From assembly GCA_902728285.1 (NCBI GenBank), contig CACVBU010000458.1:124001-188000 (forward strand): a stretch of DNA of 64,000 nucleotides. The letters run 5' to 3'. Both the position numbers and the translations under genes were made by a program. This document shows, piece after piece, positions 44,395 through 57,037 of the stretch. The stretch comes from Clytia hemisphaerica (Eukaryota; Cnidaria; Hydrozoa; Leptothecata; Clytiidae). Every line of letters starts with the position of its first letter. Position 1 is the first letter of the stretch. The notes beneath the pieces were generated by a model, which saw only the letters and a program-made list of their open reading frames with translations, was not told where the DNA came from and searched no databases.

Positions 44395-45658
44395 CTTTCG
44401 ACCAGATCATCTTCCCATCTTTCCAAAAAAGTTGCAAGACGACCTTCTCAAACTTTCAAACAGGCTGGGAAAATGAAATTCCCAACTTCCTAATATGTTG
44501 AAATTTCATATTCTGACATCTTTCGACAGGTTTTAAAGTTGGTCTTTCAACAAGGATTGGGAATTTGTGCACCTTACCTTCCAACATCTTTCGACCAGAT
44601 CGTCTTCCCAACTTTCCAAAAAAGTTGAAAGACCACATTCTCAAACTTTCAAACAGGCTTGAAAAATTAAATTCCTAACTTCCTAATATGTTGAAATGTC
44701 ATATTCCGAAACTTTCTAAATATCTTGGAAGATGATTTTTGCTTTTTTCGAAATCTTTCATTAACAAGTCTTCAAAAGTAAACGAGAGATCTTTTAAATA
44801 ATTTGTGTTTATGTGCGGATAAATTTTTTCTGTGACATTAAAACGAACAATTCATATATTTACAAAGCATAGAAAACAGAAAATATGAAACAAAATAGTA
44901 CGGTAGTGATGACTTTTTGCTAAAAAATTAAGTAGTCTAAATAAAATAATTCTGAATGACAAATTACACGTTTTGTATAAGAACAATTTTATTAGAACAC
45001 GAGGCTGAAATTTGGCCAAAACCTAAGAACAATTAAGAGCAATCTGAGCCTCAGCTTTCAGAAATTATCAAGAAAACACTTATTTTAATAGATTTTAACT
45101 GATTTTTAAGTAAAGAAACTAAGCGGCTAAGAACATCATAAGAACATTTAAGCCTGGAAAATTGCAAAAATTAAGAACAGCCCAGCCTGAGCAAGAATCT
45201 ACTGGTTCTTATAAAAAAATGCGTGTAATTTCTATAATTTAATTTCATTTTCAATAATAAAATAACTAATCTAAATTATAAGTTTTTAGAATCTTCGTCC
45301 CTATCAAGGAATAGATTGGCCATAGGGCTTCAAAGGACATTAAATGATACATTGAAATTTCTATTCCCGTAAGTGCGAAATCCTCGTTAAATACTTTGGG
45401 AATGCTTTCTACAATGGAGATCAATTCTACTAAATTATAGACAATTTTATAAGCATACTGCTAACAAGCATATCCAGACTGATCTCTTGGAAAAAATTAA
45501 ACATTGCCTATAAAGCATATGCTGAGCCTCAGTTAACAAAGTTTCAGATAATTTAATCTCCTAAATCACAAAAAAAACAAGCATAATGTGTAAATTGCAC
45601 TATTTAAAATACCCCTTATACATAAGTATAAAAAATTGTGTGATCCCTTTGCGAGTTT

Positions 45659-45689
45659 GAGAGAGAGAGAGAGACAGAGAGAGAGAGTA
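45659..45689. repeat. (GA)n microsatellite
   Basis: GAGAGAGAGA with one interrupting GACAGA. Confidence 0.9.
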
Positions 45690-47877
45690 AACTTTCAATG
45701 TTTGGAAAACTGGAATTGATTCTTCACATCGTCGTCAAAAAGGTTCAACTTATATACCGGGTGTTTCAAAACTATTTCTAATATTTTTTTGATAATTAAA
45801 ACAAGATTCAATCCGAGTGGTAAGTCAAACTTCCTAGAAAAAAGTCAAAAAGTTTCTTAAATGGGCGGATGGTGGAACAAAATTATCCAACGAAAAATCT
45901 ACACAGTAAAAGAAGCATAAATCTGAACCAGACCGAAAATTTTTCAACTCCACCTTGTTATTCAGACCCCCACTTTTATTAGATTTTGCAATATTTTATC
46001 ATAATTTATAATATACTTGGGACCTAGAGTATGAAAATATTACCAAGTTGAAACGAACTACCACATGAAGCATATAAATATCTTGATTGCATGATAGCAA
46101 CATACATTTTTGTTTTGCAGCATCGTTTTTCAAGTGCATTTCAAAATCAGCCAGTAACTGTCCTTACGTCATGACCCTAATAAAACAAATAGAAATTGAA
46201 TCAGTATTGAAATCCAGGCATACAAAATGGTGCATAACTAAAAGAGGTTTGTAAAATTGTTGATAAGTTATTTACAGCTTTCAGTAGACTATAGTAAAAA
46301 GACCCTTTAGTAAGACAAATTATTCAGATTGTTTCTATTTCTAAAGAGTTCTAAAAAAGGTTACAAAAACCTATTTTCAAAAATATTTTGAACTTAGGTC
46401 AAGACTTTGTGTACTGTAACAAAATTTTAGCTTCTTTTGATGTACAATGGAATAGTATCATCAATAGTCTTGTATTACTGGATTATATTACAAAAAATAC
46501 TTACCGTGTTGTATTTTGTTCCTTGTTCAATGGATAAAATTAATCTATTTTCAATGAAATCCCCAAAACTTCAATGGCTCAATGTCGACGACACACATTC
46601 AATGTATCCTATAAACATGAAAGTTTTATGAAAATTTGACACACTGTAAAGCTTGCCACTTCAGAGTTTAAAAAGTAATTTCTCTGTTCTACACATTTAT
46701 TATAAGCAATCAGGCTGCTAAGGCTTGAGGCCTCAAATTTGTCAATATTTTCCACTATCTCGAAAAGTGACAGCTGTTTTAGATGGTCTAACCATGGCAA
46801 ACTATAGCCCTTTGACCCAATACACATAAATATGGTATAATATTAGGGGTATTCAAAGCAATTTTTTTAGAAAATGGACCAGAATGCTAAGTAACCCTAG
46901 GCCTGACCAGAAAATTGGAGTTGCTTATTAAAAAATGTGTATTTAATCATGTCATCTTTTTCAGTTCCATAGCAAAAACAAAAACGTCAACATTTCTTTG
47001 TTTTTAGACTAAAAGGCCTACCTTCAGCTATGTTATCATTTGATATTCCACCTTGAGTTTAATTCAACATCATTTTTTACTTCAACCATGTTATGACAAA
47101 ATCTTCATTAATTCTAACAGGGAAGTCAGAATAAGAATTTTCCAAAATAAAATGATCTGACAGCTTGCATTCCAACCAACCAACTTTTATTTTATCTCCT
47201 GAAAATGGAAAGACAACTAGTTAAAACAAAAGTGACCAGCTCTGGTCCAGGGGGATCAAGCAGTTAGTACAAGACATCATACCAGTTGGTGCCTGGTGGT
47301 GTGTTATGTGAATTTGATTTCCTTACAAAAATCTTAAAATAGGTTTGCGGGTTGTCAGAGAAATTTATTATCTAAAATATTTCCTAAAATGTTGTAATCT
47401 CATATTGAAAGATGAAAAAATTCAAAGGTTCTAAAGGGACCAGATATTATTTTATCTGATTATATTCTTTTTATCTGTCACTGTAACGGTCGAAAGCCTA
47501 CTTTCAAGGGTAGTACTAAGTCATAGTTCGGAAGGGGGTCACTACCCCCCCTACCCTAGAGCTACCCCCCCTACCCTAGGTTCTTCCCCCTTTTAAAATT
47601 TGATGCTACCCCCCTCAAAATTTTAAAATCCTACCATAATTCTACCGGTGAAAAAGCAAGAACATTCAGTGTAAATAAGCAAATAATTAGGAAATCTGAA
47701 TTTGGTGGTGTACGCTTTGATCAAAGGTAAAAGTGAACTTCTTTCAGACTGTGTAACCAGAACTGGTATATATACACTAAATTGAACCCCCCCTTTCTGA
47801 AAACTTCCCCCTTCTAGAAAAAATTCTCTTACCCCCCCTTTCTGAGATTTTCTGAACATCGCGAACTATGTAAGTGT

Positions 47878-48092
47878 ATACCGTGAGTGGTCCTAAATTT
47901 GACAGCCTTGCTTAATTCCAACCCCCCAAATAACGGGTATGAAAAATGTTTGCTTCAGATGCATACGGCCGCACGGGACGCGCCACGCATATACCGCGTG
48001 GTATATGTATATTGTTTTCATTTTAGTTTGTATCTTTGAAAGACCACGTCGGATTTAGGCAGGGCTGTCAGATTTAGGACCACTCATGGTAT
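47878..48092. mobile_element. 215-bp MITE inside the CACTA-like element
   Basis: Inverted ends ATACCGTGAGTGGTCCTAAA and TTTAGGACCACTCATGGTAT, extending inward to TTGACAGCC and GGCTGTCAG. It is a third nesting level: satellite, BEL, CACTA-like, MITE. Confidence 0.85.
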
Positions 48093-48972
48093 GTGTGATG
48101 ATGTTACCAGCTTCTTACGAAAATGCATTTAGATGACATGTCTTGTACTAGCTGCTTGACCCCCTACTTGGTTGTTTATCAAGAAGAATTCCTGTATATA
48201 CATTACACATTATAAACGTCATTATAATAGATAAAAAATTGGTATTAAAATGTCCTTGGTGGAAAACTTTTGAAAAGGAGGCTTTCACCTAGGGGGTACT
48301 GATCTAGACAGCCGACAGGGATGTGCCGTTGGAGTTTGAAAAGTGGACCCTATCAGATATGAATTTTCGGCAAAATTGGGACTCTGTCAGAACGAAAAAT
48401 TGAAAATGTTTCCCATTTTCACCCTGAAAAGTGGCAAAAATTAATAAAAGTAGATGGAAAATTAAAAGATTTTCTGATTTCCAACCTGAAGATTGTCCAA
48501 AATAATCAAAAATCTAAATTTTTGGGAAACCTGTCATATACCGTGAAATTGGGCAACTTGGAACTTGCATCAGTGGAGGCTAACATGCATAGCTCTCGAA
48601 TGATTGACCTGGCTGGTTTGGTCATTAAAATACAACATTAAATCAAAACAAAAATGGTAGAGTACTACTACTAGCAGAGCTGCGTAGTTCATTTGTTTTG
48701 AAATTTTTCTGATTTAATTGGTCAGCCCTCTGATGGCTATGGAGCCTAAAAATGTGACCCTGTCACCAGCAGCGAACCATACCCAATTTTGCCTAAGTGC
48801 CTCCCTCCCCTTGGCTTGGGAGGCTAATACCCTGAAGTTTTTCAAAAGTAAATTGTTGTGGAAATTCCACATCGTCCACTTGGGGTTAACAGACTATAAC
48901 TGGAACTGCCCATAGCTTTAAAAAGCTGTGGTGTAGCCATGTGTATGTGTATGTATAGTCATACAGACACAT

Positions 48973-49035
48973 ACCACACTTCAATCATACTTTTTGTGTC
49001 CAGACTGGACACAAAAAGTATGATTGAAGTGTGGT
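48973..49035. repeat. Perfect 31-bp palindrome with 1-nt spacer
   Basis: ACCACACTTCAATCATAC... is followed, after CCAG-A-CTGG, by its exact complement ending GTATGATTGAAGTGTGGT. No loop beyond one base. Confidence 0.93.
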
Positions 49036-50392
49036 TGATAATTAGAAATATATAAAAAGGAGCTCACCTTAGCATCTTTTGATTCCCATTTCATATCTTT
49101 AGAATAAAGTTTCCATTTGCACTGCATTTTGGCTTTGCTTTGGTTTGCTGTCTTCCTCATCACACACACACACACTGCCTTCCACTCCACAGCTTCCAGT
49201 TTCAAAATTACAAAAAGAAGTTTGCCGGCAATCATAAATCATAACATTCGAAAATAATCTAAGTTTTTTTCCGGGGGTTTGCAAAAGTACAGTACTTCCA
49301 ATGATGTGGATATTATATTTACAGTATTTAACCATAAACTGTGTAAACTGTGTATGTAATACACTTAGAACTATTTCATTTTACAAGAAATTTAGATATT
49401 TTAGTATCGTCTTGTGTTTTAAACGTCAAAAATTATGCTTCAGATAGTCTTTTTGATCCCCGGTAATCATCAGTGCGGACTTTGGTTCGTAAACGTTTTG
49501 GCGCGTCCTTCTTTCAGCAACATGGAAAAACCAAGAGAAGTTCATCTTTCGAGAAGTTGAAAGACGTCGAAATACGAGCGTCGAAATTTTTGCTTTTTTT
49601 ATAAGAAGAACCAGAAAATTTTGGCTCAGGCTGGGCTGTCTGGACTGTTCTTAATTTTTCGAGGTTTTTAGGCTTAAATGTTCTTACAATTAGTTTTCTT
49701 CCTTAAGAAATTAAAATGGCTTAAAATCTATTAAAACCCATTAAAATAAGCAAACTCGTGTTCTTTTAAAATTGTTCCTATAAAAAAGCGTGTATTTAAA
49801 AAATATTAAACATTAAATATTAAACGTAAAAGTGTAAAAGTTCGCCTTTCGAAAAGTTGGAAGACGTCGATATACGAGTTTTAGACATCTTTTTGAAAAA
49901 TGAAAGTTTCTATTTCGAAACTTTTGAAAGACAGAGAAGTTCATCTTTCGAAAAGTTGAAAGACGTCGATAAACGACTTTTCAACATCTTTTTGAAAAAT
50001 TGAAAGTTCATATTTCAAAACTTTTGAAATACATAGAAGTTCATCTTTCGAAAAGTTGAAAGACGTCGATAAACGACTTTTCAACATCTTTTTGAAAAAT
50101 TGAAAGTTCATATTTCAAAACTTTTGAAATACAGAGAAGTTCGTCTTTCGAAAAATAGAAAGTTGTTGGAAGATGAATTTTCAACAAAATTCAACAAACT
50201 TGTAAGTTCGTCTTTCCAAATCTTGGAAAAATAGAGAAGTTCATCTTCCTAAAAGTCGAAAGACATCGAAAGATGAGCTTCCAATATCTTTCAACAAATT
50301 TGAAACTTCATCTTTCGAAAATTTTGGAAATTTGTTGAAAGTTGATCTTCTCAACATCTTTCGAAAATGGAAAGACAAGATTTCGCCCAGTG

Positions 50393-52035
50393 TGTGTGAA
50401 GGGTGTGGACATATAAATTCAGCTTGACATTCCCCTTTGGCATGTTTCCCTTTGTTCCAGTCAGCCCCAGGGTAGAGACATTGGAAGCAAAATCCCTTCC
50501 TTCGTAACATCGAGAATCGTTGGGAGGGTGTTTTTTCAGCAAAAGCACGACAGGAAAAGTATTGGATTACTTTGGATCCAATTGATCCAGTGGAAACATG
50601 ATCATGTTCCCCATCCTTTGCCCCACACAATAAACATTTCTTGCATTCTTGCTTTTCCCCAAAAAATGCACACGAGCCTTTTCCGCCCTTTGGACCTGGG
50701 GTGATTTTTCATTGTTCCCACAGAATCTCAGCCTCTGTTGCTCAACTTTAAGCTCCTTCTCGAGAAAAGTAGAAGTTGGTTCCATAGGACTTTCTCATTT
50801 GCCTCTAACTCACAGGATTCCTTCAGCCACTGGGTCATACGAGCATTCCCCATTAAACGATAGATCTTTTCCAAACCTTCCCCGTAAAATAGGTTTTTTT
50901 CAATGTTGTGCTTGGAAGCCAAATTTAAGAGATCCCTCATCAGGCTAATGATCTGACTGATTCCGGCAATCAACTTCTCAGGGTCCTTGGTTTTCCCCAG
51001 CTGAGAGATATTGTCTAATTTGGCAACCTTCCTGGCCAAAAGAAATCTGGTGTCCCCATAAGTTGCTTTCAATCGTTCCCAGATCTCAGAGATTTTATCA
51101 ACATGCTTAACCAGAGACAATGCTGGCTCTGATAAATGGTTATTAATCAAAAGGTCCGGTAGCATTCTCTTAGTTGTAGTACGAACATAAAGCTTCTCGA
51201 ACTCAGTTTGGAAGGTATAGATGTCCAAAGGTGAATCGTACCCAGAAAATTTTGCCAAATTGATATTCAGCTTCCCCTCCTTGATTAGATCCCTCTTGTT
51301 GAGCTCCCTTTGATCCACTTCTTTCTCCAGGTCCTTCAGAAAGTCAGTCTTCTTAGAAATAATAAAATCATATTTCTTACCAAGTTCTTCTACTGCTTTC
51401 TTCATTGCACCAGATGCAGCAGGGTATTTCAGGATTTCTTGGTAGTTCTGGGTCACAGTTTCCAATTTCTTTGCCGACACCTTCTGGTTATCCTGTAGCT
51501 TCAAGAGTTGGTCATCAGTCAGTTGTGGAATGGTGGACTCACACCATTCGGACTCGAGCTCTGTTGCAATCCTGAGGGTTGTGTTGACTTGGAAAAGCTT
51601 CGACTTCTCCTGGTGGTTGAGAATGGTCTTCTGGGTTGCTGCTTCCTTTGATTGAGCTTCCTTGGACATTTCGATACCAGTTTTGATCTTCTGGATGACG
51701 TCATCGAATTCTCGTTTGTAATCAGTATTGTACCTGGGAGTGCCAATTAATAATTTTATCTTGGTGTGCTTGGTCCTAAACTCGGACCTCAATTCCTTTA
51801 ATGTGGCGATTATCTCACGTGCTGGAGTTACATCAAATGACATCTCGTCCACAAAATCTCCAATATCATCTTTCAGGACTTCCACTTCAACGAATAAGTC
51901 CAACGGGTCGATGGGTTGTTTGCCATCTTCTTGTTTTTCGTCTGCCATAGTTGACGGTTCGGTTAAGGGCACACGTTTGCCTGTGTTATGCAGGGCGCTA
52001 TAATCGATTCGTTTAGCGGCTGCTCTTTTGTTCAT
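50393..52035 (-). pseudogene. gag: BEL gag, frame-broken and cut at its 3' end by insertion
   Basis: An ATG at 52035, only 26 nt after the 5' LTR, opens a 435-codon frame to 50728 with charged, coiled-coil-like N-terminal sequence and a capsid-like region (KFSGYDSPLDIYTFQTEFEK), as in DUF1759-type BEL gag. Coding then continues in a second frame (about 50785-50640) and a third (50640-50393) that carries Cys/His zinc-knuckle motifs, including CFQCLYPG and a distal CPHPSH. Both frame changes are -1 in direction. The CACTA-like insertion interrupts the chain right after the CPHPSH segment, separating gag from pol. Confidence 0.85.
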
Positions 52036-52061
52036 TTATATCATACGGTCTGCTGTTTGAA
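52036..52061 (-). other. Leader between 5' LTR and gag, no standard primer-binding site
   Basis: The 26 nt after the LTR begin TTCAAACAGCAGACC on the minus strand. A PBS matching a tRNA 3' end should begin TGG; none is present here. The element may use an internal tRNA site or another primer, or the LTR edge may be misread, although the TSD supports the edge. Confidence 0.5.
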
Positions 52062-52655
52062 TGTTGTGGGAACAGCGAATTGAGACGAGTCAGTACGTGA
52101 CGTGTTTGTAACAGTGCGTTCAAACTAAGAACAAAAGAAAATTCTTTGGTCACAAATCTTATCAAAATTTGTACAAAATCAAATCAAGAATTGTCCTCAA
52201 TCTGATAAAATAAATATTCACAAATCTCAGTGAAAATAGAAAATATTGTTTGACAAGCCAAATATTCTAAGTCTAGAAAATAGGGCAAAAATATCAAACT
52301 TAATAAAATGAAATATTATCTTACCAGCGTGCGACTGCATAAATGCTGTGTGTAAAACGTCTCAAGAACACTACACCACAATTTCAAGGTGACAGTGAAA
52401 AGTTATCAATATTGTTCATCAAACATAAAATCAAAGACAAAAAATGTTGACATCGTCAACTCTCAACAACCTTATCTCCAAAGTTGCAAAAAAGATTCTG
52501 TTCTAACGCCTACAAAAAATTAATAGCTTTCTCCATCGTATGGTCATTAACTTGATCTCCAAATGAAAGTCATTAAATTTTTATCGAGGCTCTCCCATGG
52601 AGAGCAACAAGTTCGTAATTACTTTCCCTTGAGAATTTGGGTTTCATCGATAATT
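52062..52655 (-). repeat. 5' LTR of BEL, proximal 594 bp
   Basis: Matches 38217-38810 without any difference I could see. The remaining 18 bp of this LTR lie at 57038-57055, beyond the nested insertion. Confidence 0.95.
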
Positions 52656-52679
52656 GGCCCAGCGCTAGCGAGTGGGCCT

Positions 52680-54722
52680 TTAAGGTGGTCGTTAACAAAC
52701 TTTTTGAAAATGTCAAAAAATATTCAAATTGAAATATCTCAAAAAGTATAAATGATATATTGTAGAAATTTTGTATGATGATACTTCATTATCATCTTGA
52801 TCTAAAAATAGAAAAAAATGTTAGAAATTTAAAAGACGGGGGTCATGAGGTCATTTCTAAAAATAGATATCAAAATCTTGTGGCAGAAGAATCTCAACAA
52901 CCAGATGGAGTTAGATTTTGATATTTGGCAGTTATGTTACAATATTGACCTACTGTGTTTTGAGTGAAAAAATTTTTAAAAAAAATCAAAAACCGGGGGT
53001 AAAAACGCAAAAAACTGTTTTTTTTTATTTTGAAATCAACAAAACATTTTTTGAAAAATCTGTTTCACTCAAAACACCCCTTGCACTAAGAGAAAGCTGT
53101 GTACAAAATTCCAAGTAAATCGGAACAGCCAATCCTAAGATTCTTCCGCCACAAGATTGAAAACCCCCGGTTTTGCTGTTTTGCGTAAACTGGCCTTAAA
53201 ACTATTTTTTGCTGTAGAAAAGAGGAAAAAAAGCTTTCAATATGGGATTTTTGACAGATTTCAGTTGAACTTGATGCACTGATTCAATTTTCACCTTCAG
53301 AAAGAAAGTAAAGCCATTTTCTTTTGCATGTCTCAGCAAATTTATGGTGTCGCGCAGAACCCTGAAATTACCGCAAACATACAAAAAAGTTGCGTAAACC
53401 TTACTTTTGCTTGCGAAAAAGCTTGAATTTGGTGAAAAGTGATTGAAAAGTATTCCCTAACCCTTTCATTGGTTAAAGTAACACATTTCACTGTAACAAA
53501 GCAAATCTTTATCCCTATTACTTGAAATACAAGCTGCGTTCAATTCTAATAAAGAGCACTTTCACTTTCACTTTTGCGAAAACCCCGAAACACACCAAAA
53601 TCAACTATATCACTATCAAAATCCAACTAAATGTATATGGATAGCTTCAAGAAGAGGTTATGGACGTTTTAAACAATAAATTATCAATTAAATAACTAAA
53701 AAGAGAGAGAAAGCAGAAGAAACATTACACGTACCTGTTGTGCAATTGCACATTGTGTGGCGCTGAAATTTTATCCCAATGGGAAGGAAATTAGAAAGAT
53801 TATCAAGTAAAAATGTTCCTTGGAGTTTTGAGAAGCTCTTTATATAAAAAGGAAGCATCAAACCATCACTTACTACAAGAAAATAAGCCATGAAACAGCC
53901 ATTCCCTTTACCAAAAATTCACACTTGAAATTTGACAAGATTTAAGATGGCGGGTTTGTTTTGATTGTCATAAATCCGGAACTATTAGCAGTACCGGTGT
54001 AAAACTTTCCGGGAATGTTCTTTGTGGCTCTAAGTAGCGACAGTAAAAATTTGGAGTCGCTCCAAGAACCAGAAGGGCTAATATTGCAATTTTCGTGACG
54101 GGCGGCGAGGTGGGCGTTTGGGGCGGACCACAAAATCTGCTCAGGTACGTGTCTAAAAACCTAAGTTTTCGACTTTCCTCTTCTTTATATGAAATAAAAC
54201 TTCGGGATATTGTTTAGCAAGGTTCAAACTTTAATTTAAACCAAAAATTGAAAAATCGACCCGAAAAAGATCACTATTTTTTTTCCGTGTTTCCTTCTGT
54301 GTGTCCGTTTTGGTAGAAACGGCGCTTTATACCAGTAACACACTTTTTGCCGTCTGGAGAGGGAAAAGCTTGCGAAAGTCGGGTACTGGCTAAAAAAGAT
54401 ATATTTTCTGATTTCGCTCTCCTTAAACAACAAACGTTTTCAAAACAAAACAGATACAAGATGGCGGTTGAAGCGAGGAGATTGATTTCATGTGTTGATT
54501 CTTACTTTCTTGAACATTTTCTTTGCTTTAGTGGTCAAGAGACTTTCAAACCAAAGAAACTTTGTAGTGATTTTTTTTTGTAAACTTTTTCAACATTCTG
54601 TCATATGTTATAGTTTTCATAAAGCTTTCTGAGTGAAAATTCTATACCTTAAATCAATTTCTGACTTTCACTTTTAGTTTCTTGTTTTCAAAAAGACTTG
54701 ATTCTGGAATTTGCTGATGAAC
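52680..54722. other. Left part of the nested 4.4-kb element
   Basis: AT-rich non-coding DNA with repeated AACCGGGGG/AACCCCCGG-type strings and local GGGGGTCATGAGG-like motifs. No gene supported. Confidence 0.4.
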
Positions 54723-55855
54723 ACTAAAATGGAGTTCATGTGTAAATTATAGCAAGATTGGAACTTTTTCAATCATACTACGTGTGAAAATGGTTATTTC
54801 TAGATCTGTCTCGTTTAACGAATTGGTGGCTTGATTTTTCAAACTCAACACGGAATTATTTCAAATACCGATATTAAATGGAATATGGCAATGGAGACTA
54901 AAATGCAGCTCATGTGTAAATTTGAACAAGATTGGAACTTTTTCCATGATGCTACGTGTGAAAATGGTTATATATTTCTAAGTCTGTCTCGTTTAACGAA
55001 TTGGTGGCTTGATTTTTCAAACTCGACACGGAATTATTTCAAATACCGATTAAATGGAATATTGCAATGGAGACTAAGATGCAGCTCATGTGTAAATTTG
55101 AACAAGATTGGAACTTTTTCCATGATGCTACGTGTGAAAATGGTTATATATTTCTAGATCTGTCTCGTTCAACGAATTGGTGGCTTGATTTTTCAAACTC
55201 GACACAGAATTATTTCAATTACCAATTAAATGGAATATGGCAATGGAGACTAAACTGCAGCTCATGTGTAAATTTGAACAAGATAGGAACTTTTTCCATG
55301 ATGCTACGTGTGAAAATGGTTATATATTTCTAGATCTGTCTCGTTCAACGAATTGGTGGCTTGATTTTTCAAACTCGACACAGAATTATTTCAAATACCG
55401 ATTAAATGGAATATGGCAATGGAGACTAAACTGCAGCTCATGTGTAAATTTGAACAAGATTGGAACTTTTTTCATGATGCTACGTGTGAAAATGGTTATA
55501 TATTTCTAGATCTGTCTCGTTCAACGAATTGGTGGCTTGATTTTTCAAACTCGACACAGAATTATTTCAAATACCGATTAAATGGAATATGGCAATGGAG
55601 ACTAAACTGCAGCTCATGTGTAAATTTGAACAAGATTGGAACTTTTTTCATGATGCTACGTGTGAAAATGGTTATATATTTCTAGATCTGTCTCGTTCAA
55701 CGAATTGGTGGCTTGATTTTTCAAACCCGACACAGAATTATTTCAAATACCGATTAAATGGAATATGGCAATGGAGACTAAACTGCAGCTCATGTGTAAA
55801 TTTGAACAAGATTGGAACTTTTTCCATGATGCTACATGTGAATATGGTTGTTTCT
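54723..55855. repeat. 176-bp tandem repeat, about 6.4 units
   Basis: Units run from ACTAAAATGCAGCTCATGTG through TGGTGGCTTGATTTTTCAAA to AATGGAATATGGCAATGGAG. Later units are almost identical, the first more diverged. The unit length is not a multiple of three, so the overlapping ORFs across it are not a protein repeat. Confidence 0.95.
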
Positions 55856-56544
55856 GGCAGTTAGGAACATTTGGCGAGTTCCTGTACGCGGCCGCAATCA
55901 AAAAAATCATAACATCACTCATTAAAAAACGACGTTCGTGTCTCTTCGCACTTTTTTTAGCCTAGACGATGTAGCAAACATAGTAAGTATAAGCACACTG
56001 TGCTTTTAATTGGCTGAAATTTTTTTTTGCGTCGGAAAAACTTTTTCAAACTTTCAGCGATGATTGACCAAACTGTTACAATGAAAATTATCCAGCGCAT
56101 TTTTTATCTTCTTACCTTCTTCATTTTCAATGAAGCACTCAAAGTTTACTGAAGGTAAGCACATAAGATATTCTTATAATTAATGATACTCATTGAAACA
56201 CGCTTCGTTGTGCACTGCGGTGGAGTGCATGACGTAACTCGCGCGGCAACTAACTCGCCTTCTGTTGGAAGATCATATTGGGCGTTTTGGCGTTACCACC
56301 CATTGAAGCAGCGGGCGCCTCTGTCTTTCCGCAACTCTTTCCACCATTTTAGATGGTCTTAACAATAGATCCAAAAGGGCGCCATAATCTTGGAAGATGA
56401 TTTGTTTTGGTCTCCGGCTTTGGGAAGTAGCAATGTTTTTGGTTGTTTTCAATGGGAAATGGTAAGAAACTTAAGTTTACAAGTGTCATTTAGTTTTTGC
56501 TGGTTTATAGAATGGCAGGATCCTGGATGGTTTCCCTAACTGTC

Positions 56545-56700
56545 TGGATCTGTTGTGTTTTACGAATTGGCGGCTTGATTTTTCAAACTCGACACAGAAT
56601 TATTATAAATACTAATTTTAAATGGAATATGGACATGGTAAATGTAGACTAAAATGCAGCTCATGTGTAAATTTGAACAAGATTAGAACTTTTTTCATGC
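56545..56700. repeat. Isolated diverged unit of the 176-bp repeat
   Basis: Carries TTGGCGGCTTGATTTTTCAA and ATGCAGCTCATGTGTAAATT about 700 bp past the main array, still within the nested element. Confidence 0.85.
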
Positions 56701-57037
56701 AATGATGTTGTTTCTTATGGAAGTTGAATTTAATGATATTTTGAATTTGATTGTTTACCTTCGGGTAGAAAGTTTCGAGCTTTCAACATTCAATTTATTT
56801 TTGATTGACTACTGTACATTATGTTTCGTTTATTTTTTCACTTCCCTGTTCTAAGAAATGAAGAAAGGGAGAATTATCCTTGTCGACTTATTTTTCATTT
56901 TATTTTGCTCGACGCAGTAAAATTTTAAATCCTTTGGACATCCCTTTCCTGAAATCTTGTTAAACATTTTTTGGAATTTTTGGAAATCGCGTAAATTACG
57001 CTTTTGCTGGGCCTTCACGCCTAACGGGCTTCTTGTT

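Larger units (their letters stand above)
45240..49590. other. Core of the CACTA-like element, no gene seen
   Basis: AT-rich. Contains a GA microsatellite at 45659-45689, C-rich runs (47530-47870), a MITE at 47878-48092 and a 63-bp palindrome at 48973-49035. Short ORFs only. Confidence 0.5.
44265..50392. mobile_element. 6.1-kb EnSpm/CACTA-like non-autonomous element nested in BEL
   Basis: Terminal inverted repeats CACTGGGCGAAAT..TGTCTTTC at both ends (two mismatches in ~23 bp) and a 3-bp target duplication TGT (44262-44264, 50393-50395) fit the CACTA superfamily (CACTR termini, 3-bp TSD). Subterminal regions on both sides are filled with short repeats of the ACATCTTTC/GAAAGATGT and GAAAGTTGAAAGACGTCG kind, also a CACTA trait. 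A further inverted segment pairs about 44980-45225 with 49595-49790. No transposase ORF was seen. Confidence 0.85.
52656..57035. mobile_element. 4.4-kb unclassified element nested in the 5' LTR
   Basis: Boundaries are exact by comparison with the intact LTR at 38217-38828. The host sequence ...ATAATT/ACG... is opened with TT present on both sides. The left end is GGCCCAGCGCTAGCGAGTGGGCC, a hairpin. The right end is GCTGGGCCTTCACGCCTAACGGGCTTCTTG, with a GGGCC/GGGCTT motif. GGCCCAGC/GCTGGGCC are shared inverted near-terminal strings. It carries a 176-bp tandem array. Terminal hairpins, insertion at TT and internal tandem repeats are compatible with a Helitron/Helentron-derived element; this is only a hypothesis. 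No ORF suggests autonomy. Confidence 0.8.

Noticed and set aside
48718..48915. 65-codon plus-strand ORF in the CACTA-like core
   Set aside because: Short, no domain and no splice context; insufficient for a transposase exon claim.
54831..55965. Series of overlapping ~90-residue ORFs that look like a protein repeat
   Set aside because: They come from a 176-bp tandem repeat whose length is not divisible by three. Each unit shifts the frame, and the ORF simply restarts in every unit.
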